From: Chryseobacterium indologenes
GTDB lineage: Bacteria; Bacteroidota; Bacteroidia; Flavobacteriales; Weeksellaceae
Direction: 5' to 3'
Length of the DNA: 64,000 bases
NCBI RefSeq assembly: GCF_018362995.1
Contig: NZ_CP074372.1
Span: 62,001-126,000 of the forward strand
Positions within the stretch are counted from its first letter, which is position 1. Each line of letters begins with the position of its first letter. The notes under the pieces were generated by a model that was given only the letters and a program-made list of their open reading frames with translations, ran no database searches and had not been told where the DNA came from. A program made the position numbers and the translations under genes. This document shows, one piece after another, positions 37,012 through 44,899 of the stretch.

Positions 37012-37083
37012 GTCATTCTGAATGAAATGAAATGTAATGAAGAATCTCATGTGTGTCTGGCTGTTAGTAAGATTCTTCCTTTT
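37012..37083. repeat. GTCATTCTGA-family repeat, degenerate copy
   Basis: GTCATTCTGAATG, then GAAGAATCTCAT, then the inverted AAGATTCTTCCTT, in the space between the porin and MFS genes. The closing TCAGAATGAC arm is lost. Better copies are at 43682-43760 and 51547-51610. Confidence 0.75.
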
Positions 37084-37153
37084 AAATTATTTGAATTTTG
37101 GAAAGTATCCTTAATTCATCTTACAATCTTTATTTTTCTTAATAGTTTAATTT

Positions 37154-38533
37154 TTACAAGTAGATTTGAAACTGTACAATGAATTCCCCTTTAGAAGAAG
37201 GACTTTCCGTAGGACTCGTGTAAACAGGTCGTGTTGAATATTGAGTCGTGATTTTTGCATGATGTCCGTCTATGAACCAATTGGCTCCTACATCAAACTG
37301 AGAGGAAGATTTATCGAAAGCCTCAAAGCTTTTGTGAGTATAAGCTGCAAAAGGCTGTATTCTGATTTTGGGTTTTTCTGCCTGGCTTGGTAATAGTAAA
37401 CCTGCCTGTGCGTAGATAATATTACCTGTCCCAATGGTTGGTTGTAGATTTCCCGGTCCTGCGATGGCCTTATTTCCGATAAAATTAGGATCCGAAGCCG
37501 CGATATTCATTGTTCCCAGATTTCTTACGTAGTTTGGCCCGAAATTATAGTTGTAATATCCTGCATAGGCTGAAACGGCCATTTTGTTTTTCGCTTCTCC
37601 CAAAGGTATATCTACAAAAGCATCTACGGCAAAAAGAGTAATGTCGTGCTTTTCAATGTTGGAATTCACAGATGTTCTCGTCCCGTCTGCCTGATGATAG
37701 AAACCTGCTCCTACATTGAAAACTTTCTTCGTTCCAAGGTAAGATCCCACTTTGTATGGAAGGGTGTTTGATTCCTCATCAAGGAACTGATACTCCACAT
37801 ATCCTGCTTTTGAGAAGCTGGGATTTCCGTTGTTGTCTACCGCAACAGCTTTTGATGGATCTGTTACATTTACAGGAACAAGATCTGTGGCGAAAGGTTT
37901 ATTTAAACTGAAGCGGTATTCCAGTTTTCCGTATTTACCTTTTGCAAACATTCCCAGCTGCCTTGCGAATTGGTCAGAATTGTCAATCAAAGGCCATGAA
38001 AAAACAGGAGAGTCTAAGGTGAGGAAATTCAGCGTAGAAGCCATCGTCATACGGGAAAGTCCCATGTAGTAATGAAGACCTGCCCCTAAAGATAAACTGA
38101 ATTTTCCGGCTTCTCCAGGTAAAATAACTGCATATTCATTCCAGGCATCATGGAAAAATAACTGGGTTTTCTTTCCGTTTCCATAACCTCCTGTGCCTGA
38201 AGTGCCTGTGGCTCCTCCGTTGATGAAGGTCTGATTGTTGATCCCGAAATGAAGGAGAATCATGTATCTTTTAGAGATCTGTGCATACGCTAAAGCACGT
38301 AATCGTCTGTTTCCTATGCTCCAGGAATTGTCTGTAGGCTCGCCACCTACCATACTTCCGGGATTCATAGAAGTATTCCTCAACCAAAGCTGGTCCCATA
38401 AAATAAAACGGACGAATTTATCCCCATCCGGGTTGAGGTTTATTTTTAAGCCATTGCCGTAATCAGGAGAACCTTGAGAGTACACAGAACTGCTGATTAA
38501 AGCTACTCCAATAAATGTAAGTAATTTCTTCAT
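37154..38533 (-). CDS. Outer-membrane porin
   Basis: 459 residues. The signal peptide (ends SSVYSQ) is followed by a beta-barrel-like pattern of alternating Tyr/Phe strands and ends in a strand FIVQFQIYL, whose terminal aromatic/aliphatic residues fit a BAM signal. It resembles the porins of Bacteroidota placed beside carboxylate transporters, but no exact family is certain. It is the first gene of the minus-strand carboxylate locus and would let the acid cross the outer membrane. Confidence 0.75.
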   Translation of the reverse strand: MKKLLTFIGVALISSSVYSQGSPDYGNGLKINLNPDGDKFVRFILWDQLWLRNTSMNPGSMVGGEPTDNSWSIGNRRLRALAYAQISKRYMILLHFGINNQTFINGGATGTSGTGGYGNGKKTQLFFHDAWNEYAVILPGEAGKFSLSLGAGLHYYMGLSRMTMASTLNFLTLDSPVFSWPLIDNSDQFARQLGMFAKGKYGKLEYRFSLNKPFATDLVPVNVTDPSKAVAVDNNGNPSFSKAGYVEYQFLDEESNTLPYKVGSYLGTKKVFNVGAGFYHQADGTRTSVNSNIEKHDITLFAVDAFVDIPLGEAKNKMAVSAYAGYYNYNFGPNYVRNLGTMNIAASDPNFIGNKAIAGPGNLQPTIGTGNIIYAQAGLLLPSQAEKPKIRIQPFAAYTHKSFEAFDKSSSQFDVGANWFIDGHHAKITTQYSTRPVYTSPTESPSSKGEFIVQFQIYL

Positions 38534-38639
38534 AAATTATCAATTTTTGGCGTTGTTTTTTGTGAATGCCAAATTGTAATTAATAATTTGTTTATGAAAA
38601 TTTAATATATATTAGTGGTAATAGTATAGTTGTGATTTG

Positions 38640-38793
38640 CTAGGTTATGGGTTTCGAGTTCCGGAATCCGGATTTTTGATCTATGTTGCGGGGTGCAAGA
38701 TTCAAGACTTTGGATTCGTTTTTCGATGGTATTTAGTATGTTACTGCGTATTTTATATCCCGTAACTCTCACCCCGCATCCCGTAACTCGTAT
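38640..38793. repeat. Palindromic/direct repeat region (ATCCCGTAACTC)
   Basis: Between porin and HTH genes. ATCCCGTAACTC occurs twice (38757-38768, 38778-38789), period 21 bp. TGCGGGGTG (38687-38695) and CACCCCGCA (38770-38778) form an inverted pair that could fold about 90 nt. A related CGAGATACGGG is at the right end of the window. Confidence 0.6.
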
Positions 38794-39210
38794 CTATTTT
38801 TTAAACCTTTCCCATTTGATCAGCATATACTTATCAGCAAACTGAGTAATGATAATTCCTGAGTTTTTAATGTTTTCTTCCTGAGCAATGTAATCAATCA
38901 ATTCGTTCTGTTTCAATATCTTATAAACAGGATGGAATTCAGAGTGAGGAGGTCTTGTGATGTTGTATTTTTTAATCCAGGAACTTATGGTGACATGTGA
39001 AACCCCGATAATTCTTTCAATTTCACGATAGCTTAAGCCTTCGAGGTACAGCTGTAGCGCTTTGGTGACATAATAATCATCAATCTGTTTTCCCAGCTTT
39101 TTAACGGTAAAATAATAGTTGCAGTCTTTGCAGTGGAAACGTTGTTTTTCATTGATGATGCCGCTTTTTACCACTTTGCTGCTGTTGCATTTAGGACAGG
39201 TGTTTTCCAT
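38794..39210 (-). CDS. Transposase-like zinc-ribbon/HTH protein, possible regulator
   Basis: 138 residues. An N-terminal zinc ribbon (Cys5-x2-Cys8 ... Cys27-x2-Cys30, CPKCNSSKVVKSG and FHCKDCNYYF) is like that of IS1 InsA and related transposases. It is followed by a helix-turn-helix (about 52-80, LEGLSYREIERIIGVSHVTISSWIKKY). There is no catalytic DDE domain, no terminal inverted repeat and no second transposase frame, so this is not an intact IS. It is divergent from the arginine operon with a 160-bp shared promoter region carrying TTAGCAAAT direct repeats. A domesticated regulator of the operon is the favoured, unproven reading. Confidence 0.75.
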   Translation of the reverse strand: MENTCPKCNSSKVVKSGIINEKQRFHCKDCNYYFTVKKLGKQIDDYYVTKALQLYLEGLSYREIERIIGVSHVTISSWIKKYNITRPPHSEFHPVYKILKQNELIDYIAQEENIKNSGIIITQFADKYMLIKWERFKK

Positions 39211-39222
39211 AACTATATTATT

Positions 39223-39255
39223 TTAGCAAATATATAATAAATTAGCAAATGTATA
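39223..39255 (-). promoter_or_regulatory. Direct repeats / tandem -7 elements of the HTH gene
   Basis: TTAGCAAATATATA (from 39223) and TTAGCAAATGTATA (from 39242) are 19 bp apart start to start. On the minus strand each contains a TAnnTTTG box (39227-39234 and 39246-39253). They may be two overlapping promoters, or an operator of two half-sites on one face-shifted helix. Confidence 0.55.
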
Positions 39256-39317
39256 TTTTTCAATAAAGATAATTTTACCTGTCTAAAATTTTAAAACAAA
39301 AAAAATATCTTTTTTAT

Positions 39318-39349
39318 TTGGATTTAAAAGAAAATATATTTTAAATTTG
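39318..39349 (+). promoter_or_regulatory. Promoter of the arginine cluster
   Basis: TTG (39318-39320), 21-nt spacer, TAAATTTG (39342-39349). This fits TTG-N17-23-TAnnTTTG, 21 nt upstream of the first ATG at 39371. Confidence 0.75.
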
Positions 39350-39370
39350 CCAAAAAAATTAGATAAATAA

Positions 39371-40057
39371 ATGGAAATAGAAATTTCCTCATGCGAACAT
39401 CTCATGTATGTGAGTGAAATACAGCAGGAAATGTATGATTCTGCCCAGCGCAGAGGAACGGGGATCGCAAAACGTTCCATAGAATATTTGAGTAAAAAGA
39501 TTTCAGAAGGCAATGCTGTGGTAGCCACTGAAAACGGTGAGTGGGTAGGTTTCTGTTATATAGAGACCTGGTCGCACGGGAAGTTTGTAGCCAATTCGGG
39601 ATTGATTGTATCACCGAAGTTCAGGAACGGGGGCGTAGCAACTCAAATCAAGCAGAAGGTTTTCCAATTATCTAGAGATAAATATCCGGATGCGAAAGTA
39701 TTCGGATTGACAACAGGTTTAGCAGTAATGAAAATCAACAGTGATTTAGGATATAAACCAGTGATCTATTCTGAACTGACTCAGGATGAAGAATTCTGGA
39801 ACGGCTGTAAGAACTGTGTGAACTATGAAATTTTAATGATGAAGGAACGTAAAAACTGTCTGTGTACAGCCATGTTATTTGTTCCTGAAAATATAGAAAA
39901 AAAAGGGGTTGCAACTGATCAGCCTGAAAATAAATATAATGGAGCGAGCCAAAATGATTTTGTGTATTCTGCACAAAACTCTGCAAGCGAATTCCATGTG
40001 ACCATTAATAAAAATAAAAAAAGTCCAGATGAAAAAGAAAGTCATCTTAGCGTTTAG
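39371..40057 (+). CDS. GNAT acetyltransferase of the arginine cluster (candidate N-acyl-glutamate synthase)
   Basis: 228 residues. The GNAT core (about 10-150) has the acyl-CoA loop region VSPKFRNGGVATQIKQKVF, here an R-N-G-G-V-A version of the usual RxxGxG/A. Residues 165-228 are a polar tail. In the Bacteroidota arginine clusters this is the gene expected to acylate glutamate in the first step, in place of ArgA or ArgJ, neither of which is here. Whether it uses acetyl- or succinyl-CoA is unknown. Its last 29 nt overlap the start of argG. Confidence 0.82.
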   Translation: MEIEISSCEHLMYVSEIQQEMYDSAQRRGTGIAKRSIEYLSKKISEGNAVVATENGEWVGFCYIETWSHGKFVANSGLIVSPKFRNGGVATQIKQKVFQLSRDKYPDAKVFGLTTGLAVMKINSDLGYKPVIYSELTQDEEFWNGCKNCVNYEILMMKERKNCLCTAMLFVPENIEKKGVATDQPENKYNGASQNDFVYSAQNSASEFHVTINKNKKSPDEKESHLSV

Positions 40058-41225
40058 CGGAGGTTTAGATACTTCCTACTGTGCAAAATATCTTAGTGAA
40101 ACACTAGGGTATGATGTATATGCAGTTACTGTAAATACCGGAGGTTTTTCAAAAGAAGAGGAAAAAGAATTGGAGAGAAAAGCTTTGAATCTTGGGGTAA
40201 AAGAATACAGGTGTGTAGACGCTCAGGAAGATTATTATAATTCATGTGTGAAGTATTTGATTTTTGGGAATGTGTTGAAAAACAATACTTATCCTTTATC
40301 TGTAAGCGCTGAGCGTACTATTCAGGCACAGGAAATTGCAAAATATGCCATTGAAGTAAATGCAGATGCCATTGCTCACGGAAGTACAGGAGCAGGAAAT
40401 GATCAGGTTCGTTTTGACCTAATCTTTCAAGTAATGTGCCCTAATATTGAAATTATTACGCCGATCCGTGATATGGCTTTATCCCGTGAAGAAGAGATTG
40501 AATTTTTGAAGGAGCACGGGTATGAAATGGAATTCCAGAAAGCACAATATTCTGTAAATAAAGGACTTTGGGGAACTTCAGTAGGAGGAAAAGAAACGCT
40601 GACTTCAAGAAATTACCTGCCGGAAGAAGCTTTTCCGTCTCAGATTAAAGAAACTCAGCCTTCAGAACTGGAAATTGAGTTTAAAAACGGAGAGGTAATA
40701 GGAGTGAATGGAGAAAGCTTCGAACATTCTGTATATGCGATTCAAAAAATAGAAGAATTGGCTTCAGCATATGGAATTGGCCGTGATATTCACGTAGGAG
40801 ATACTATTGTAGGGATTAAAGGACGTGTGGGATTTGAAGCGGCAGCAGCATCGGTGATTATCAAAGCGCATCATTTATTAGAGAAACATACGCTTTCAAA
40901 ATATCAGCAAATGATGAAGTCGCAGTTATCCGACTGGTACGGAAACTGGCTTCATGAAGCATTGTTCTTGGACCCTGTCATGAGAAATATTGAATCTTTC
41001 CTGACCGATTCTCAGAAAACTGTGACCGGGAAAGTATTTGTAACCCTTCATCCATACAGATTTATTCTTAATGGAATTGAATCTGATCATGACCTGATGT
41101 CCGATAAATTCGGAAGCTATGGAGAAGCAAACAGAGCATGGACAGGAGATGATGTGAAAGGCTATACTAAAATTGTAAGCAATTCCTTAAATATATATCA
41201 TCAGATTAATCAAAATATCAATTAG
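40029..41225 (+). CDS. argG: Argininosuccinate synthase
   Basis: 398 residues. It condenses citrulline and aspartate using ATP. The N-terminal PP-loop AFSGGLDTSYCAKYL and the motif AHGSTGAGNDQVRFDL are diagnostic. The start ATG lies 29 nt inside the preceding GNAT gene in a different frame. No later Met precedes the PP-loop (residues 9-14), so this start is firm and the overlap is real. Confidence 0.96.
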   Translation: MKKKVILAFSGGLDTSYCAKYLSETLGYDVYAVTVNTGGFSKEEEKELERKALNLGVKEYRCVDAQEDYYNSCVKYLIFGNVLKNNTYPLSVSAERTIQAQEIAKYAIEVNADAIAHGSTGAGNDQVRFDLIFQVMCPNIEIITPIRDMALSREEEIEFLKEHGYEMEFQKAQYSVNKGLWGTSVGGKETLTSRNYLPEEAFPSQIKETQPSELEIEFKNGEVIGVNGESFEHSVYAIQKIEELASAYGIGRDIHVGDTIVGIKGRVGFEAAAASVIIKAHHLLEKHTLSKYQQMMKSQLSDWYGNWLHEALFLDPVMRNIESFLTDSQKTVTGKVFVTLHPYRFILNGIESDHDLMSDKFGSYGEANRAWTGDDVKGYTKIVSNSLNIYHQINQNIN

Positions 41226-41277
41226 TTCCGAAGGGACGGTTTAATGAAAGACAGAACAAAATGCTGTCAGAATCAAA

Positions 41278-42243
41278 ATGAAGAAAACAGTAGGAATCAT
41301 TGGTGCCAACGGTTATACAGGAAGTGAGCTGATACGCTTACTGACTTTTCATCCCCATGTGACATTGAGTTTTTTATATAGTCGTTCGAATTCGGGAACA
41401 CGAATTTCGGATCTGTACCCGGATTTAACGACGGTTTGTGAAATGGTGTTGACGGACAAACCTGAAGACGTAGATATTATTTTTCTGTGTCTTCCTCATA
41501 AAGAAAGTCAAAACTGGTTAACTCAGAATCCTGTCAAGGAAGAAACGCTGGTGATTGATCTTGGAAACGATTTCCGTTTAGAAGGAAACTTTGGAAACAG
41601 AGATTTTATCTACGGATTACCTGAAATCAATAAAAAACAACTGGTAGGAGCAAAAAGCATCGCCAATCCGGGATGTTTCGCTACAGCTATTCAATTGGCT
41701 TTGCTGCCATTGGCAGAAAAAGGAGTATTGAATGAGGTTTTTACTACAGGGATTACAGGTTCTACAGGAGCCGGACAATCTCTGCAGGCCACCACTCATT
41801 TTACCTGGAGAAATGATAATGTTTCAGCCTATAAAACTTTAACACATCAACATGTGGATGAGATTTTACAGCAGCTGATTGCATTCAATAATAAAGAAGT
41901 AACCCTGAATTTTGTTCCATGGAGAGGAGATTTTGCAAGAGGAATTTTTACAAGTTCCACGATGAAGACGGATTTGGAGCTGGAGGAGATAGAACAATTA
42001 TATCAGGATTTTTATGCGGAGGAGCCTTTCGTTACGGTAAGTAGGAAGGCAGTGGATTTAAAGCAGGTTGTCAATACCAATCGCTGTGTGATTCAAATTG
42101 AAAAGAGTGGAAATGTTGTCGTTATTCACTCAGCGATTGACAATTTGTTAAAAGGTGCTTCGGGACAAGCTGTGCAGAATATGAATCTGGCAATGAACTG
42201 GGAAGAAAATGCAGGATTGAATTTGAAACCAATAGCATTTTAA
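41278..42243 (+). CDS. argC: N-acetyl(succinyl)-gamma-glutamyl-phosphate reductase
   Basis: 321 residues. The NADPH-dependent third step of arginine synthesis. Seen: the Rossmann start VGIIGANGYTGSELIRLL, the catalytic Cys133 in SIANPGCFATAIQLAL and HQHVDEI. It follows argG by 52 bp and is separated from argD by a 263-bp space with an inverted repeat. Confidence 0.95.
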   Translation: MKKTVGIIGANGYTGSELIRLLTFHPHVTLSFLYSRSNSGTRISDLYPDLTTVCEMVLTDKPEDVDIIFLCLPHKESQNWLTQNPVKEETLVIDLGNDFRLEGNFGNRDFIYGLPEINKKQLVGAKSIANPGCFATAIQLALLPLAEKGVLNEVFTTGITGSTGAGQSLQATTHFTWRNDNVSAYKTLTHQHVDEILQQLIAFNNKEVTLNFVPWRGDFARGIFTSSTMKTDLELEEIEQLYQDFYAEEPFVTVSRKAVDLKQVVNTNRCVIQIEKSGNVVVIHSAIDNLLKGASGQAVQNMNLAMNWEENAGLNLKPIAF

Positions 42244-42334
42244 ATCGACAATAATTAATTGAGAACTTTGAACAAAAAGTAAATCTGACTTAGGAAAATG
42301 GAGCGTTAAGAAAATTAATTCTATGAACGTTAAG

Positions 42335-42412
42335 AAAATTCTACTGTTTGAAGTGCGAGGGAAATACAGAACCGAAGAGCCAATTTGGTTTTCGCACAAG
42401 TTTTAGAATTTT
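42335..42412. repeat. Imperfect inverted repeat between argC and argD
   Basis: AAAATTCTACTGTTTGAAGTGCGA on the left pairs with the reverse complement of TTTTCGCACAAGTTTTAGAATTTT on the right, with a few mismatches and a 2-nt bulge, enclosing about 30 nt. The 263-bp intergenic space otherwise holds only AT-rich sequence, including two GTTAAGAAAATT copies (near 42306 and 42330). Confidence 0.7.
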
Positions 42413-42506
42413 TAGAGAATAGAACTAATTTTTAGCGGAAGTTTCCAGGTCTTGAACTTTTGTTTCTTTTGTTTCAAGACAAAAGAAAAATTTAAAAAAA
42501 CAAAAA

Positions 42507-43646
42507 ATGAATTTATTCAACGTATATCCATTATTCAACATAAATCCGGTTAAAGCTCAGGGATCTTTTCTTTGGGATGACAAAGGTGAAAAATACCTTG
42601 ATTTCTACGGAGGTCATGCCGTAATTTCTATTGGTCATAATCATCCACATTATCAGAACAAGCTGAAAGATCAGCTGGAAAAAATATCTTTTTATTCCAA
42701 TTCCGTTCAGAATGAATTGCAGACTGAATTAGCTGAGAAATTAGGAAAGCTTTCAGGATATGAAGATTATAATCTTTTTTTATGTAATTCGGGAGCAGAA
42801 GCCAATGAAAATGCATTGAAGCTGGCTTCATTTCATAATGGAAAAAGCAAGGTGCTTTATTTCTCTGGTTCATTCCATGGAAGAACTTCTGCAGCGGTTT
42901 CAGTGACTGATAATCCTAAAATTGTAGCTCCGGTCAACTTTTCAGAAAGATTTATCAAATCAGAATGGAATGATGTGCAGCAGCTTGAAGAGACTTTTGA
43001 GAAGTTTGGAAATGAAATTTCTTCTGTCATCATCGAGGGAATTCAGGGAGTAGGAGGTATTATGATTCCTACACCGGAATTTTTATCTAAAATTAAAGAA
43101 CTGTGCGAGAAATACAATGCTGTTCTTATTTTAGATGAAGTGCAGTCCGGATACGGAAGAAGTGGATATTTCTTTGCTCATCAGGAGTTTGGACTTGAAG
43201 CAGATATCATTACTACAGCAAAAGGAATGGGGAACGGGTTTCCTGTAGGCGGAGTTTTGATCCATCCTAAATTCGAGGCAAGCAATGGTTTGCTTGGAAC
43301 TACATTCGGAGGAAATCATTTGGCTTGTGCCGCTTCTATTGCTGTGCTGGATGTCATGAAAGATGAAAATCTTATCGGAAATGCTCAAAAAATGGGCGAA
43401 TATATTGAAAATGAAATTAAAGATTTACCACATATTAAATCCATCCGAAGGAAAGGATTGATGATTGGAATAGAACTCGATAGAGACTGTTCAGAAATAA
43501 GGAAAAGCTTATTGTTCGATCATCATATTTTCACAGGAAACTCTAATGATAAAAGTGTCTTAAGGATTCTTCCGGCACTGAATATCAAAAAAGAGGAAAC
43601 AGATCTTTTCATCAATGCTTTGAAAACAGTATTGGGAAGTATTTAA
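42507..43646 (+). CDS. argD: N-acetyl(succinyl)ornithine aminotransferase
   Basis: 379 residues, class III PLP aminotransferase. Seen: NSGAEANENALKLA for cofactor phosphate, Asp210 in LILDEVQSGYGRSG and the PLP lysine Lys239 in TTAKGMGNGFPVGG. It converts N-acyl-glutamate semialdehyde to N-acyl-ornithine. The gene sits between two repeat-containing spaces, and whether it has its own promoter is not evident. Confidence 0.93.
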   Translation: MNLFNVYPLFNINPVKAQGSFLWDDKGEKYLDFYGGHAVISIGHNHPHYQNKLKDQLEKISFYSNSVQNELQTELAEKLGKLSGYEDYNLFLCNSGAEANENALKLASFHNGKSKVLYFSGSFHGRTSAAVSVTDNPKIVAPVNFSERFIKSEWNDVQQLEETFEKFGNEISSVIIEGIQGVGGIMIPTPEFLSKIKELCEKYNAVLILDEVQSGYGRSGYFFAHQEFGLEADIITTAKGMGNGFPVGGVLIHPKFEASNGLLGTTFGGNHLACAASIAVLDVMKDENLIGNAQKMGEYIENEIKDLPHIKSIRRKGLMIGIELDRDCSEIRKSLLFDHHIFTGNSNDKSVLRILPALNIKKEETDLFINALKTVLGSI

Positions 43647-43681
43647 GATGTAAAAGACAAATAGTAAAAGGTATTGCGTTT

Positions 43682-43760
43682 GTCATTCTGAATGTAACGA
43701 AGTGGATTGAAGAATCTCTTAAAATATAACAATGCAAGATTCTTCCTTCGTCAGAATGAC
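43682..43760. repeat. GTCATTCTGA-family palindromic repeat, full copy
   Basis: Outer arms GTCATTCTGA (43682) and TCAGAATGAC (to 43760), with inner arms GAAGAATCTC and AAGATTCTTCC, make a 79-nt foldback element between argD and argF'. It is followed by GTGAAACGCCTTTGCG and CTTTGCGTCCTTGCGTTAAAA (43781-43842), a second repeat type. Confidence 0.85.
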
Positions 43761-43882
43761 AAAAACAATTGTCAATTGCTGAGTGAAACGCCTTTGCGAA
43801 CGAAAAAAGCATCAGTGAAAAGCTTTGCGTCCTTGCGTTAAAATTCTCAAAATGTGTAAACAATCTTTAAAATTAATTCAAA

Positions 43883-44839
43883 ATGAAAAAATTCACCTCT
43901 GTAAGTGATGTAGAAAACTTACAGGAAATCATAAAAAAAGCTTTAGAAATAAAAGCAGACCCTCTTACCGAAAAGGAAAAAGGAAAAGGAAAAACAATCG
44001 GACTTGTATTTTTGAATTCAAGCTTGAGAACCCGTCTGAGCAGCCAGATTGCAGCACAAAACCTTGGTTTAAATGTATTGACATTAAATGCCGCACAGGA
44101 AGCCTGGAATCTTGAATTTGCTGACGGAGCAGTAATGAACGGAGATACCGTAGAACATATCAAAGATGCTATTGAAGTTTTAAACCAATATTGTGATATC
44201 ATCGCAGTACGTTGTTTTGCAGGAATGAAGAGCAAGGAAGATGATGTGAATGAAAGCATCCTAAGCCAGTTTGAAAAGCATGCAAAAGTACCTGTGATCT
44301 CTCTGGAATCGGCTACCCGTCACCCGCTACAAAGTCTTGCAGACTGTATTACCATTACAGAAAACTGGAAAAAAGACCACAAACCGAAAGTAGTGTTGAC
44401 ATGGGCTCCACACATCAAGCCTATTGCACATGCTGTTGGAAACTCTTTCGCAGAGTGGATGCAGGAGATGGATGTGGAATTGGTAATTGCCAATCCTGAA
44501 GGATATGATCTGGATAAAAACTTTACAAAGGATGTAAAAGTAATCCATGATCAGGATGAAGCCTTGAAAGATGCGGATTTTATCTATGTGAAAAACTGGT
44601 CTTCTTTTGATGATTATGCCGCAATGCCTGAAGTGAAAGGAGACTGGATGCTGACGAATGAAAAATTAGCCCATACCAATGATGCAAAAGTAATGCACTG
44701 TCTTCCGGTTCGCCGTAATGTGGAGTTGAGTGATGAGGTAATGGATGGAGATCATTCTATCATCTATCAGCAGGCAAAAAACCGGATTTTCTCTGCACAG
44801 GCAGTGTTCAGTGAAATTTTAGATGAATTAAAAGCCTGA
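43883..44839 (+). CDS. argF': N-succinyl/N-acetylornithine carbamoyltransferase (ArgF' type)
   Basis: 318 residues. It carbamoylates an N-acylated ornithine rather than free ornithine, the Bacteroidota/Xanthomonas variant of the pathway. The carbamoyl-phosphate loop is SSLRTR. MHCLPVRRNVELSDEV and TRHPLQSLADCITI are highly conserved. The residue known to set acyl specificity (Glu in Xanthomonas AOTC MDGDTEEH, Pro in Bacteroides SOTC MDGDKPEH) is Val90 here (MNGDTVEHI). That favours N-succinylornithine, by inference from mutational knowledge of the family. Confidence 0.93.
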   Translation: MKKFTSVSDVENLQEIIKKALEIKADPLTEKEKGKGKTIGLVFLNSSLRTRLSSQIAAQNLGLNVLTLNAAQEAWNLEFADGAVMNGDTVEHIKDAIEVLNQYCDIIAVRCFAGMKSKEDDVNESILSQFEKHAKVPVISLESATRHPLQSLADCITITENWKKDHKPKVVLTWAPHIKPIAHAVGNSFAEWMQEMDVELVIANPEGYDLDKNFTKDVKVIHDQDEALKDADFIYVKNWSSFDDYAAMPEVKGDWMLTNEKLAHTNDAKVMHCLPVRRNVELSDEVMDGDHSIIYQQAKNRIFSAQAVFSEILDELKA

Positions 44840-44843
44840 AATA

Positions 44844-44870
44844 ATCCTTTTGTCAAGGCTTGACAAGGAT
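44844..44870. repeat. Short copy of the TTGTCAAGG palindrome
   Basis: ATCCTTTTGTCAAG and CTTGACAAGGAT pair around one G with a 2-nt bulge. It is related to the 37-nt palindrome upstream of prpE, and lies in the 60-bp space between argF' and argB. Confidence 0.7.
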
Positions 44871-44899
44871 AAAAAAGAAAGGATCACAAAACGTTTACA

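Noticed and set aside
38794..39210. Active IS1-like insertion sequence
   Set aside because: There is only a zinc ribbon and HTH. No DDE transposase frame, terminal inverted repeats or target duplication surround it.
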